This document shows, in pieces, positions 8,627 through 15,871 of a stretch of DNA of 24,795 nucleotides. Made by a program: the position numbers and the translations under genes. Positions within the stretch are counted from its first letter, which is position 1; each line of letters starts with the position of its first letter. The notes beneath the pieces are model-generated. The model searched no databases and was not told where the DNA came from. It was given only the letters and a program-made list of their open reading frames with translations. This DNA is from Ferrovibrio sp035304305 (lineage in GTDB: Bacteria > Pseudomonadota > Alphaproteobacteria > Ferrovibrionales > Ferrovibrionaceae), in assembly GCF_035304305.1 (NCBI RefSeq), contig NZ_DATGQG010000032.1, positions 1 to 24,795 on the forward strand, given 5' to 3'.

Positions 8627-9136
8627 TCAGGCGATATTCTGGTTCTGCTGCGCTTCCAGCTGCTTGCTGCGCTGGTACTGCTGCAGGAAGTCGATCGGAT
8701 CGAGCATCAGCGGCGGCATGCCGCCGTCGCGCGTGGCATCTGCGACGATACGCCGCGCAAAGGGGAAGAGCAGACGCGGCGCCTCGACCAGCAGCAGCGG
8801 TTCGACATGCTCCTGCGGGATGTTGGCGACGGTGAACAGGCCGGCATAGTAGAGATCGACCACGAAGGCGGTCTCCTCGCCATGCTTGGCCTCGCAGAGG
8901 ATGCGCAGGGTCACCTCGAACATGGTGTCGTTCACCCGTTCCGCCTGGGTGCCGACATTGACCGAGATCTGCGGCGCGCCGTTCATGCCGAAGGTGCGCG
9001 GCGCCATCGGATGCTCGAAGGAAAGATCCTTGGTGTACTGGGCGTTAAGGCCGAAGCGCGGCGCGGTATCGGCGTTGCCCTGCTGCGGATTACCCTGCTG
9101 CGGATTACCCTGGGGCGGAATGGCAGTATCGGTCAT
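8627..9136 (-). CDS. secB: Protein-export chaperone SecB
   Basis: A tetrameric cytosolic chaperone that keeps preproteins unfolded and delivers them to SecA. The core begins at about residue 25 (APRFGLNAQYTKDLSFEHPMAP) with the family features PQISVNVGTQAERV, FEVTLRILCEA, FVVDLYYAGLF and LFPFARRIVADATRDGGMPPLMLDPIDF. The total is 169 residues. The start is ATG at 9136; a longer open frame to 9241 has no SecB homology. The N-terminal tail is unusual: a 15-bp unit repeated in tandem gives Gly-Asn-Pro-Gln-Gln repeats. The gene is followed by the PAS_5 gene in the same direction and faces away from the TimA/Tim44-like gene. Confidence 0.95.
   Translation of the reverse strand: MTDTAIPPQGNPQQGNPQQGNADTAPRFGLNAQYTKDLSFEHPMAPRTFGMNGAPQISVNVGTQAERVNDTMFEVTLRILCEAKHGEETAFVVDLYYAGLFTVANIPQEHVEPLLLVEAPRLLFPFARRIVADATRDGGMPPLMLDPIDFLQQYQRSKQLEAQQNQNIA
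9078..9112. repeat. 15-bp tandem repeat in the secB N-terminal tail
   Basis: The unit CCCTGCTGCGGATTA occurs at 9078-9092 and 9093-9107, followed by a partial CCCTG at 9108-9112. It is in frame on the minus strand and adds Gln/Gly/Asn/Pro repeats ahead of the SecB fold. Slippage here would change the tail length without a frameshift. Confidence 0.8.
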
Positions 9137-9471
9137 GACCGGCGGTCTCTCGCTGTTCGGCGTGGCAGTACACGCAGTGGAAATGGGAACGCAGAATGGA
9201 TCGGGGCGGCCCGTCCCTAGCATGCTTTGGCGCCCGTTCACAACAATCTGGCGCCCGGCGGGTCTGCTGCGCCGCCGTCAGCTTGCAAAGCGGAACCGCG
9301 CGCCTATCTCTTGAAGGATCGGCGTAAAAACGGCCGCCGCCCGGATTCCGGGGGCGCGGCTGGACCGCCAGCGCCCCAGGGTCTAAGCTGCCTGTCAGTC
9401 GCGGCCGGGACGATCAGGCCGGTATGCCACGCGGAACGGGCGGAAATCAGCAGAGGTTACGGCTTTTCAGC
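9137..9471. other. Divergent secB / TimA-like intergenic region
   Basis: This 335-base gap separates two divergent genes and must hold both promoters. A possible sigma-70-like pair for the plus strand is TTGCAA at 9283-9288 and TATCTC at 9305-9310 with 16 bases between; I give this little weight. I see no gene, RNA or strong dyad here. Open frames that cross it (to 9241 on the minus strand, from 9424 on the plus strand) lack homology features. Confidence 0.5.
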
Positions 9472-10143
9472 ATGGGTGAAGGCGGTTTTCAGTTCCTCGA
9501 TATCCTGCTGCTCGGCGCCATCGCCGGCTTCATCGCCCTGCGTCTGCGCGCCGTGCTGGGCCAGCGCACCGGCCACCAGCAGCGTCGCCGCCCGCCCTTC
9601 GGCGGTCCCGAACCCGACGCCGACAAAAATCCTGACGAACGGGACAATGTGATCACGCTGCCGCGGCGCGACAGCGAGGCCGCGGTGCAGCCCGGCGACG
9701 AGAAGGTCGCCCGCATCCGCGCCGCCGATCCCAGCTTCGATGCCGCCGAATTCATGGGCGGCGCCAAGGCCGCCTACGAGATGATCGTCACCGCGTTTGC
9801 CGCCGGCGACAAGGACACCCTGCGTCCGCTGCTGTCGCGCGAGGTCTTCGCCGATTTCTCCGGCGTCATCGACGACCGGATCAAGCGCGGCGAGACGATG
9901 GAGACGACCTTCGTCGGCCTGCGCTCGGCCGAGATCGTCGACGCCCAGGTCAACGGCCGCATCATCGAGGTGACGGTGAAGTTCGAAAGCGAACTGATCA
10001 GCGTGACCAAGGATGCCCAGGGCCATGTCATCGCCGGCCATGCCAACACCGTCGAGCAGGTCACCGATATCTGGACCTTCGCCCGCGATGCCGGCTCGCG
10101 CGATCCGAACTGGACGCTGATCGCCACCTCCGCCCCGAACTGA
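9472..10143 (+). CDS. Tim44/TimA-like membrane-anchored adaptor protein
   Basis: The 223-residue product has one N-terminal membrane helix (about residues 7-25, FLDILLLGAIAGFIALRLR) followed by the characteristic RAVLGQRTG. A charged Pro-rich linker leads to a C-terminal Tim44-like domain starting near FMGGAKAAYEMIVTAFAAGD and running to the end with VEQVTDIWTFARD and PNWTLIATSA. Alphaproteobacterial relatives of mitochondrial Tim44 (TimA) are associated with the inner membrane and usually lie beside secB, as here. Their precise job is not settled. I start at ATG 9472, directly ahead of the conserved helix; an ATG at 9424 is possible but adds residues without likeness to the family. The gene is 10 bases upstream of mltA. 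Confidence 0.9.
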   Translation: MGEGGFQFLDILLLGAIAGFIALRLRAVLGQRTGHQQRRRPPFGGPEPDADKNPDERDNVITLPRRDSEAAVQPGDEKVARIRAADPSFDAAEFMGGAKAAYEMIVTAFAAGDKDTLRPLLSREVFADFSGVIDDRIKRGETMETTFVGLRSAEIVDAQVNGRIIEVTVKFESELISVTKDAQGHVIAGHANTVEQVTDIWTFARDAGSRDPNWTLIATSAPN

Positions 10144-10153
10144 CGGAGCCTTC

Positions 10154-11347
10154 GTGCTGCGACCGCTTCTCGCTGCCGCCGCAGGATTCCTCTTTCTCGC
10201 CGGCTGCGCCGAAAAGCCGCCGATCGCCTTCCAGCAGAGCCGCTTTTCCGACCTGCCCGGCTACAGCCAGGACCGCATTTCCGAAGCCCTGCCGGCGCTC
10301 GCCCGCTCCTGCGCCCGGCTGCAGGCGCGCCGCGCCGACCAGCCGCTGGACAGCCAGTCGCGCTACGGCACGCCCGCCGACTGGAAGGCTTTCTGCACCG
10401 GCCTGACCGCGCTGCAGCCCGGCGACGAGGCCGGCCTGCGCCGCCTGATCGAGAGCGAGATGGCGCCCGTCGCGGTGCTCGGCGAGGGCAAGGCGGAGGG
10501 TCTCTTCACCGGCTATTACGAGCCGCTGGTGCGCGGCCATGTCCGGCGCGAAGGCCCCTACCAGGTGCCGCTCTACCGCCAGCCGCCGGATCTGGTGCAG
10601 GTGGATCTGGGCGAATTCCGCGACAGCCTGAGGGGCCAGCGCATTGCCGGCCGGGTGCGCGACGGCCGCCTGCGGCCCTACGAGGATCGCGGCGCCATCG
10701 AGGCCGGCGCGCTGCAGGGCAAGAACCTCGAACTGGTCTGGCTCGACGATGCCTCCGACGCCTTCTTCCTGCAGGTGCAGGGCTCGGGCCTGGTGCAGCT
10801 GCCCGACGGCAGGCTGAAGCGCGTCGGCTTCGCGGCGCAGAACGGCCACCCTTACGTGGCGCTCGGCAAGGTGATGATCGAACGGGGCCTGCTGCCGCGC
10901 GAGGATGTCACCATGCAGAGCATCCGCGCCTGGCTGCGCGCCAATCCGTCCGCCGCGCCGGAACTGCTGAAGCAGAATCCTTCCTACGTCTTCTTCCGCG
11001 AGCTGCCGCCGCCGAAGGATGACAGCGACGGGCCGCTCGGCGCCCAGGGCGTGGCGCTGCTGCCCGGCCGCAGTCTCGCGGTCGATCGCAGCCATTTCGC
11101 GCTCGGCATGCCGCTCTGGCTGGCCGCCACGCATCCCGATCCGCAGCCGCCCCATGGCGAGAAGCCGCTGCGGCGGCTGATGGTGATGCAGGATACCGGC
11201 GGCGCGATCCGCGGCGCGGTGCGCGGCGACGTCTTCTGGGGCCATGGCGCCGAGGCCGAGGCGATCGCCGGCCGCATGAAGCATCCCGGCCGCTACTGGC
11301 TGCTGCTGCCGAAGCCGGTGGCGGCGGCGCTGACCGCGAGCTCCTGA
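10154..11347 (+). CDS. mltA: Membrane-bound lytic murein transglycosylase A
   Basis: Cleaves the MurNAc-GlcNAc bond of peptidoglycan with formation of 1,6-anhydro-MurNAc. The 397-residue product begins with a lipoprotein signal whose lipobox is LAGC (Cys near residue 18), so it is anchored to the outer or inner membrane by lipid. The MltA domain carries LFTGYYEPLVRG and VQGSGLVQLPDG. The C-terminal 3D domain carries MQDTGGAIRGAVRGDVFWGHG, with the Asp of DTGGAI the expected catalytic residue. The start is GTG at 10154 with GGAG at 10145-10148. In related genomes an Smr gene normally follows; here it lies 6.6 kb away. Confidence 0.95.
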   Translation: MLRPLLAAAAGFLFLAGCAEKPPIAFQQSRFSDLPGYSQDRISEALPALARSCARLQARRADQPLDSQSRYGTPADWKAFCTGLTALQPGDEAGLRRLIESEMAPVAVLGEGKAEGLFTGYYEPLVRGHVRREGPYQVPLYRQPPDLVQVDLGEFRDSLRGQRIAGRVRDGRLRPYEDRGAIEAGALQGKNLELVWLDDASDAFFLQVQGSGLVQLPDGRLKRVGFAAQNGHPYVALGKVMIERGLLPREDVTMQSIRAWLRANPSAAPELLKQNPSYVFFRELPPPKDDSDGPLGAQGVALLPGRSLAVDRSHFALGMPLWLAATHPDPQPPHGEKPLRRLMVMQDTGGAIRGAVRGDVFWGHGAEAEAIAGRMKHPGRYWLLLPKPVAAALTASS

Positions 11348-11420
11348 CGGCTGCAAACCCGCTATGGCGGCCGGCGCCGCCATGCCATACTGTCGCGAAA
11401 AGACCAGCCTGCAGAGTCCC

Positions 11421-11975
11421 ATGTCCTCCCAGCCTGCCCTGATCATCCGCCCGTCGCGCGACGACGACATGCCCGCCATCACCGCGATCTACGCCCATCA
11501 CGTGCTGCACGGGCTGGGCAGTTTCGAGGAAGTGCCGCCGACCGAGGAGGAGATGCGCCGCCGCCGCGCCGAGCTGCTGGATCGCGGCCTGCCCTACCTC
11601 ACCGCCGAACTGGACGGCCGCGTGGTCGGCTATGCCTATGCCGGGCCCTACCGTCCGCGCATCGGCTACCGCTACACGGCGGAGGATTCGATCTATGTCG
11701 CGCCCGATGCGCCGCGCCGCGGCATCGGCCGTGCGCTGCTCAGCGACCTGATCGCGCGCATGGCGGCGCTGGGCTACCGGCAGATGGTGGCGGTGATCGG
11801 CGATACCGGCAACATGGGATCGATCGGCCTGCATGCGGCGCTCGGCTTCCGCGTCGTCGGCACGCTGCCCTCGGTCGGTTTCAAGCATGGCCGCTGGGTC
11901 GATTCCGTGTTCATGCAGCGCCCGCTCGGGCCGGGCGACACGACCCTGCCGGGCGAGCAGACCAGGCCCGGATAA
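11421..11975 (+). CDS. GNAT N-acetyltransferase, phosphinothricin/MnaT-like
   Basis: The 184-residue GNAT protein resembles the Pat/Bar/MnaT group, which acetylates the amino group of phosphinothricin, methionine sulfoximine and similar amino acids. Visible features are IRPSRDDDMPAITAIYAHHVLHG, GSFEEVPPTEEEM, the YAGPYRPRIGYRYTAEDSIYV strand, the acetyl-CoA loop RRGIGRALL near 112-120, and NMGSIGLHAALGF with VGFKHGRWVDSVFMQRPL at the end. The true substrate is not predictable from this. I start at ATG 11421, where homology begins; an upstream frame to 11364 is intergenic. It is the first gene of the block that separates mltA from the Smr gene. Confidence 0.9.
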   Translation: MSSQPALIIRPSRDDDMPAITAIYAHHVLHGLGSFEEVPPTEEEMRRRRAELLDRGLPYLTAELDGRVVGYAYAGPYRPRIGYRYTAEDSIYVAPDAPRRGIGRALLSDLIARMAALGYRQMVAVIGDTGNMGSIGLHAALGFRVVGTLPSVGFKHGRWVDSVFMQRPLGPGDTTLPGEQTRPG

Positions 11976-12029
11976 ATCCATTCCTGCCGCGCATTCCCTG
12001 TGGCCGGACGAGGCCAGGGTCACAGCGGT

Positions 12030-12050
12030 TTCCGGATCCGCGGACCGGAA
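12030..12050. repeat. Interrupted dyad upstream of the Gly-rich gene
   Basis: TTCCGG (12030-12035) and CCGGAA (12045-12050) flank the perfect 8-bp palindrome TCCGCGGA (12037-12044), with a single unpaired A at 12036. As DNA it is a near-symmetric 21-bp site of operator type; as RNA the zero loop makes a tight hairpin unlikely. It lies about 100 bases upstream of the small Gly-rich gene and is a candidate regulatory site only. Confidence 0.3.
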
Positions 12051-12147
12051 GAGATCACCGCCGCGACAGGCCCGGCGATGGAAAGATGGTGGCGGTTGCA
12101 CGCCAGCCGTGCGGCCATTCTTCCACCTCTCTCCAGGAGATGAACGA

Positions 12148-12435
12148 ATGGACTCCAACAAAGAGGCGCCCGATGCCGCTCTCGAGGCCCGGCGCCGGTT
12201 CCTCGCCACCTGCGGCAAGTTCGCCATTGCCACACCGCCGGCGGTCAGCCTGATCCTGTCGCAGACCCGCAGCAGCTATGCCACCGCGTCTTCGGGCGGC
12301 GGTGGCGGTGGTGGCGGCGGCTGGGGCGGCGGCGGCCAGGGCCACAAGGGCAAATCCGGCCGGGGCCACAGCGGCGGCTTCAGCGGCGGCCATAGCGGCG
12401 GTCGTGGTCGCGGCCGCGGCCGCGGTCACAGCTGA
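12148..12435 (+). CDS. Small Gly/His/Arg-rich protein, candidate substrate of the adjacent kinase system
   Basis: A 95-residue protein of unknown function. ATG 12148 has an excellent ribosome binding site (AGGAGA at 12135-12140), which supports a real gene. The N-terminal half is leader-like: RRRFLATCGKFAIATPP (15-31), a hydrophobic AVSLIL stretch, then SYATAS. This has some likeness to a twin-arginine or Sec signal, though a Lys and two Pro interrupt the hydrophobic run. The C-terminal half (50-95) is nine Gly, Trp59, four Gly, then a Gly/His/Ser/Arg segment ending in Arg-Gly repeats. It carries one Cys (22). Its own intrinsic terminator follows. It sits tail to tail with the nucleotidyltransferase and RRE-kinase genes, which makes it a candidate substrate; that link is inference. 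Confidence 0.7.
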   Translation: MDSNKEAPDAALEARRRFLATCGKFAIATPPAVSLILSQTRSSYATASSGGGGGGGGGWGGGGQGHKGKSGRGHSGGFSGGHSGGRGRGRGRGHS

Positions 12436-12457
12436 CCGCCGTCACGGCATCGATGCG

Positions 12458-12493
12458 GGCCGGAAGGCATCCACCTTCCGGCCTTCATTTTTT
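12458..12493 (+). terminator. Rho-independent terminator of the Gly-rich gene
   Basis: A perfect 10-bp stem, GGCCGGAAGG (12458-12467) with CCTTCCGGCC (12474-12483), closes a six-base loop and is followed by TTCA and a run of six T (12488-12493). It begins 22 bases after the Gly-rich gene stop. The T run is only on the plus-strand side, so it acts for that gene and not clearly for the convergent one. Confidence 0.9.
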
Positions 12494-12507
12494 GTAGGGA
12501 AGAAGGG

Positions 12508-13638
12508 TCAGCCGGCCTTGAAGAGGCGCTGCAGGGTGGCGCCGGGATCGCTCTTGCGCAGGAAGCGCAGCGCATGGCGCAGGCGGCGCAGCAGCAGCGG
12601 CGAACGGCGCCCGTACAGGCCGTCCATGCGGTAGCGGGCGAAGGCGGCGCAGAGATTGCCCGCCGGCCGCAGCAGCGCATCCAGCCGCGGCCAGGCGATC
12701 CGAAGCAGGCAGAGCTCGTAATGCAGCCGGGCAGTGACCGGGCGCCGCAGCGGCAGGCGCGATGGCAGGCCGAGCAGTTTTTCCGCCGCCAGCGCATAGG
12801 CCTGCAGCGGCAGCGCGAGCCGGTGCCGCCGCAGATGCCGCGCGATGAAATCCCAGTCGATCTCGGCGTCGAAACGGCGCGCGATCAGCGCGTAATCGAG
12901 CAGCTGCCGCAGCTCGATGCGGCCATGATAGAACTGGCCGGTATAATGGATCTGCGCATGCAGCAGCACATGCAGCAGCAGGTCGGTCGGCGCCGGCACC
13001 AGGAATTCCGCGCCGTCAACCTGCAGCAGGCTGGCGCGCTGGCGCAGGCCGGCAGCCGGCAGCAGATAGGCGGCGTCGATCAGCTCGAAATGCAGGTCCA
13101 CCGCGCCGGGATCGCCGGCACGGGCGAAATCGCCGCAGGCATGGTGGCCGTCGGGATAGCGCGCAATCGCCGCGTAGCCGAGCTGCTGCAGCACGGCGAA
13201 GGCGGCATCGGCCTGCTCGCGCGGAATCTGGAAATCGAGATCGCGCATCATGCGCAGGCCGGGATCGCCGGCCCAGTCGGTCCCCGGCAGATCGGCGAAC
13301 AGCGCCAGCCCGCCCTTCAGCAGCATCGGCCGGATGCCGGCGCCGTTCAGCGCCCGCGCCAGTTCGATCGCCTGGTTGCGCAGGCAGACATTGCGCACGG
13401 CATTCTCGCCATGCAGGAAGGCGAGATAGGCGCGCACGTCCTCGGGCAGGTCGCCGAGCCGGATCGCATCGCGCAGCGAGACGTGAAGCGCCGGCGCCAC
13501 CAGATGGTCGTTGGCCAGCGCCAGCAGCGCCACCCAGTCGATTTCGCCGCTGCGCCGCCGCGCGGCAGCCTCCGCGCCGCCGGCCTGCGGCCGCAGGGCG
13601 TCGGTGAGATGCCGCAGGGCGCGCCGGCGGGCAATCAT
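12508..13638 (-). CDS. Nucleotidyltransferase-fold protein (NTP_transf_5 type)
   Basis: The 376-residue protein matches the uncharacterised nucleotidyltransferase family seen beside HPr-kinase-like and PqqD-like genes. Markers are LLKGG at 106-110 followed by RMMRDLDFQIP, with Asp133 and Asp135 as the likely metal-binding pair, then VDLHFELID, LLLHVLLHAQIHYTGQF and the helical RQLLDYALIARRF region. The acceptor and nucleotide are not known. The frame is open far upstream, but the real start is ATG 13638, which overlaps the kinase stop (ATGA), so the two are translationally coupled. In lasso-peptide clusters such as paeninodin a similar protein accompanies an HPr-kinase homologue, but no lasso cyclase is present here. 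Confidence 0.85.
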   Translation of the reverse strand: MIARRRALRHLTDALRPQAGGAEAAARRRSGEIDWVALLALANDHLVAPALHVSLRDAIRLGDLPEDVRAYLAFLHGENAVRNVCLRNQAIELARALNGAGIRPMLLKGGLALFADLPGTDWAGDPGLRMMRDLDFQIPREQADAAFAVLQQLGYAAIARYPDGHHACGDFARAGDPGAVDLHFELIDAAYLLPAAGLRQRASLLQVDGAEFLVPAPTDLLLHVLLHAQIHYTGQFYHGRIELRQLLDYALIARRFDAEIDWDFIARHLRRHRLALPLQAYALAAEKLLGLPSRLPLRRPVTARLHYELCLLRIAWPRLDALLRPAGNLCAAFARYRMDGLYGRRSPLLLRRLRHALRFLRKSDPGATLQRLFKAG

Positions 13639-14768
13639 GGCCGGCCGAGGCTGCCCAGGCATGCCACCGCTTCGTCCAGCGCGTCGAAATGCAGCTCGTA
13701 ACAGTCGACCCGGCGCATCCAGTCGACCAGCCGCGTCACCTTGTCCGGATCGAGGCCGCCATCCAGCGGCAGGCACTGCATCAGCAGGCGGGTCAGCGCC
13801 TCCGGCCGCGGCAGCGGCGTGAGTTCGGCGCGCCGGCCCGGCTCGCGGCAGGGGAAAACCAGCCAGGCTACCGGCTGGCGGCAGTCGTCGGCGAGCCAGC
13901 AGGCCGGATCGGGCGTCAGATAGCGCACCAGCTTGCCGTCGAGGCGGTGATGCACCGGCAGGCGGTCCATCTGCGCGAAGCGGTCGCGCAGCAGGCTCCA
14001 GGCGCCGGATTTCAGGCAGATGGAGAAAGGCGCCGGCCGCGCCTCCAGCGTGTCGCGCGCCAGCACCACGGTATCGTCGCCGAACAGCGGATAACCGGCG
14101 GCGACGAGCGCCGCGCTCAGCGTGCTCTTGCCCGAGCCGGATTCCGCCGGCATCAGCAGGGCGCGGCCGCTGATGCTCACGCCGGCCGCATGGATGGCGC
14201 AGAAATCGCGGCTCAGCTCCAGCGCCAGCTCGATCAGGCCGGTCTTGACCATCGGCACGACCTGGCGGCGCAGGTCGCAGGTTTCGATCACCCGGTCGGC
14301 CAGCCGCAATTCGTAGCCGGCCGGCGTGGCGACCAGCTGCAGCATCAGCGCATCGCCCTCCGGCGCGGCCTGCAGCGGCGCCAGCAGCGGCGTCAGCTGT
14401 TCCAACACGTCGGGAATGGTGGTCTGCAGGCGGAAGCGGGTGCCCAGCAGGGCATAGGTGGCCGGCGCCGAGGCGGCGCCGAGGCTCAGGCCGGCATCGT
14501 CGAGCAGGCCGAGTTCGCTCCATTGCTGCATCACCTGCTCGATGCAGGCCTCGGCATCGGCGCGGCCGAGGCCGAAGGTGCTGTTCAGCCTGGCGGCGAT
14601 CTCGGCCGGTTTCAGGCCGTCTTCCAGCAGGCACCAGATGAAGGCCGCCGTGGTGTTGAGCGAGAAGAGCTGCTGGCTGCCCGTCAGGAACAGCATGCCC
14701 GCGCCGTCGAGGAATTGCAGCGTGGCGCCGGGGCGAAGTCTGGGTGCTTCGCTTGTAAAGGCATTCAT
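13635..14768 (-). CDS. PqqD-like (RRE) domain fused to HPr-kinase-like protein
   Basis: The 377-residue product has two parts. Residues about 12-90 are PqqD-like, a RiPP recognition fold: FSLNTTAAFIWCLLEDG, then PAEIAARLNSTFGL and a final helix ending in ELGLLDD. Residues about 105-377 are a kinase of the HprK/PEPCK type: IHAAGVSI, the P-loop PAESGSGKST (207-216), LFGDDTVVL with Asp231/Asp232, and a less conserved C-terminus. HprK relatives of this kind belong to HPr-independent systems, and in paeninodin-type lasso clusters one phosphorylates a precursor peptide. Having the recognition domain and kinase in one chain suggests a peptide kinase. ATG 14768 has a GGGG-rich stretch upstream. It is divergent from lutA and coupled to the nucleotidyltransferase gene. 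Confidence 0.85.
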   Translation of the reverse strand: MNAFTSEAPRLRPGATLQFLDGAGMLFLTGSQQLFSLNTTAAFIWCLLEDGLKPAEIAARLNSTFGLGRADAEACIEQVMQQWSELGLLDDAGLSLGAASAPATYALLGTRFRLQTTIPDVLEQLTPLLAPLQAAPEGDALMLQLVATPAGYELRLADRVIETCDLRRQVVPMVKTGLIELALELSRDFCAIHAAGVSISGRALLMPAESGSGKSTLSAALVAAGYPLFGDDTVVLARDTLEARPAPFSICLKSGAWSLLRDRFAQMDRLPVHHRLDGKLVRYLTPDPACWLADDCRQPVAWLVFPCREPGRRAELTPLPRPEALTRLLMQCLPLDGGLDPDKVTRLVDWMRRVDCYELHFDALDEAVACLGSLGRP

Positions 14769-15001
14769 GGCAGAACCCCGAGATGCGCCGGCGGACGCAA
14801 CTGCCGCCGGCCTGTCGGGCGCGATTAAACGGCGCGGAATGCCGGGGCGGTGTGAGGAGGGCGTGACCGGCAGGCGATGTCACCGGCGTTAACGGTCACC
14901 GTCCGCCCACCGGCGGCAACAGTCCCTCGCGGCCCTCCGCCTGCGGAAATTTGCCGCTGCAGGGCCGCACGCCTTCGCCGGGCGCGGCTTTTGCGCCATA
15001 G

Positions 15002-15013
15002 TGGTACGTATCA
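15002..15013. promoter_or_regulatory. Near-palindrome upstream of lutA, candidate operator
   Basis: TGGTACGTATCA is a 12-bp palindrome broken at one base pair, ending 32 bases before the lutA ATG. A CATAGT hexamer (14997-15002) that could serve as a -10 element abuts it. GntR-family regulators of lactate operons bind short dyads in this position, but the spacing does not match the TNGTNNNACNA pattern, so the regulator is open. Confidence 0.3.
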
Positions 15014-15045
15014 GGATTAGCGTGCAGTCCAGGGAGGCCAGCCCC

Positions 15046-15870
15046 ATGACCGAACCGGCAAACCGGCCCGCTGCCGGGGAAGACCCGCGTGCCGGCGGGC
15101 GGAAACCGCGCGTTGCGCTGTTCGTCACCTGTCTGGTCGATCTGTTCCGGCCCAGCGTCGGCTTCGCCGCGATCAAGCTGATGGAAGACGCCGGCTGCCT
15201 GGTCGAGGTGCCGGAGGCGCAGGTCTGCTGCGGCCAGCCGGCCTACAATTCCGGCGACCGCCGGGACACCACCGCCATCGCCCGCCAGGTGATCGACGCC
15301 TTCCGCGGCTATGACTATGTCGTGGCGCCCAGCGGCTCCTGCGCCGGCATGATCCGGGACCATTACCCGGCGCTGTTCGCCGCCGAGCCCGACTGGAAGG
15401 CCCGCGCCGAGGACCTGAGCAGCCGCACCTGGGAGCTGACCAGCTTTCTCGTCGACGTGCTGAAGGTGGATGCGGTCTGCGCGCCGGCCCTGAACGCGAA
15501 GGTGACCTACCACGATTCCTGCTCGGGCCTGCGCGAGCTCGGCGTGAAGCAGCAGCCGCGCAAGCTGCTGGAGAGCGTCGGCGGCGTCGAGCTGGTGGAA
15601 ATGAAGACGCCGGAGACCTGCTGCGGCTTCGGCGGCACCTTCTGCGTCAAGTACGGCGAGGTCTCGACCGACATCGTCTCGCGCAAGACGGAAGACATCA
15701 GGGAGACCGGCGCCGATCTGCTGCTGGCCGGCGACATGGGCTGCCTGCTCAACATGGCCGGCCGCCTGCAGCGCGAGGGCAGCAATGTGAAGGCGCGCCA
15801 TGTGGCCGAAGTGCTGGCCGGCATGACCGACGTGCCGCCCATCGGGGAATCAGACGGCGGGGAGGCCTGA
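15046..15870 (+). CDS. lutA: L-lactate oxidation Fe-S protein LutA (LldE)
   Basis: Part of the LutABC complex that oxidises L-lactate to pyruvate in place of a flavin dehydrogenase. The 274-residue product has two cysteine-rich CCG-type domains: QVCCGQPAYNSGD with GSCAGM, and YHDSCSGLRELGVKQQPRKLL with TCCGFGGTFCVKYGEVS, which bind Fe-S clusters. The start is ATG 15046 with AGGGAGG at 15031-15037. The frame reads back to a GTG at 15001 without support. The N-terminal 20 residues are a nonconserved Pro/Gly/Arg tail before RVALFVTCLVDLFRP. lutB starts one base after the stop. No lactate permease or dedicated regulator gene adjoins the operon. Confidence 0.94.
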   Translation: MTEPANRPAAGEDPRAGGRKPRVALFVTCLVDLFRPSVGFAAIKLMEDAGCLVEVPEAQVCCGQPAYNSGDRRDTTAIARQVIDAFRGYDYVVAPSGSCAGMIRDHYPALFAAEPDWKARAEDLSSRTWELTSFLVDVLKVDAVCAPALNAKVTYHDSCSGLRELGVKQQPRKLLESVGGVELVEMKTPETCCGFGGTFCVKYGEVSTDIVSRKTEDIRETGADLLLAGDMGCLLNMAGRLQREGSNVKARHVAEVLAGMTDVPPIGESDGGEA

Positions 15871-15871
15871 C

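Noticed and set aside
10908..12233. Minus-strand open frame across the end of mltA, the GNAT gene and the gap after it
   Set aside because: No family features, and it runs opposite two clearly recognised genes; Arg/Ala-rich shadow.
12148..14768. Lasso-peptide biosynthetic cluster
   Set aside because: HPr-kinase-like and nucleotidyltransferase genes are present, but there is no asparagine-synthetase-like cyclase or cysteine-protease-like gene, and the small protein is not a lasso precursor in form.
13639..14883. Upstream extension of the nucleotidyltransferase frame
   Set aside because: This part is out-of-frame translation of the RRE-kinase gene; the ATG at 13638 overlapping its stop is the credible start.
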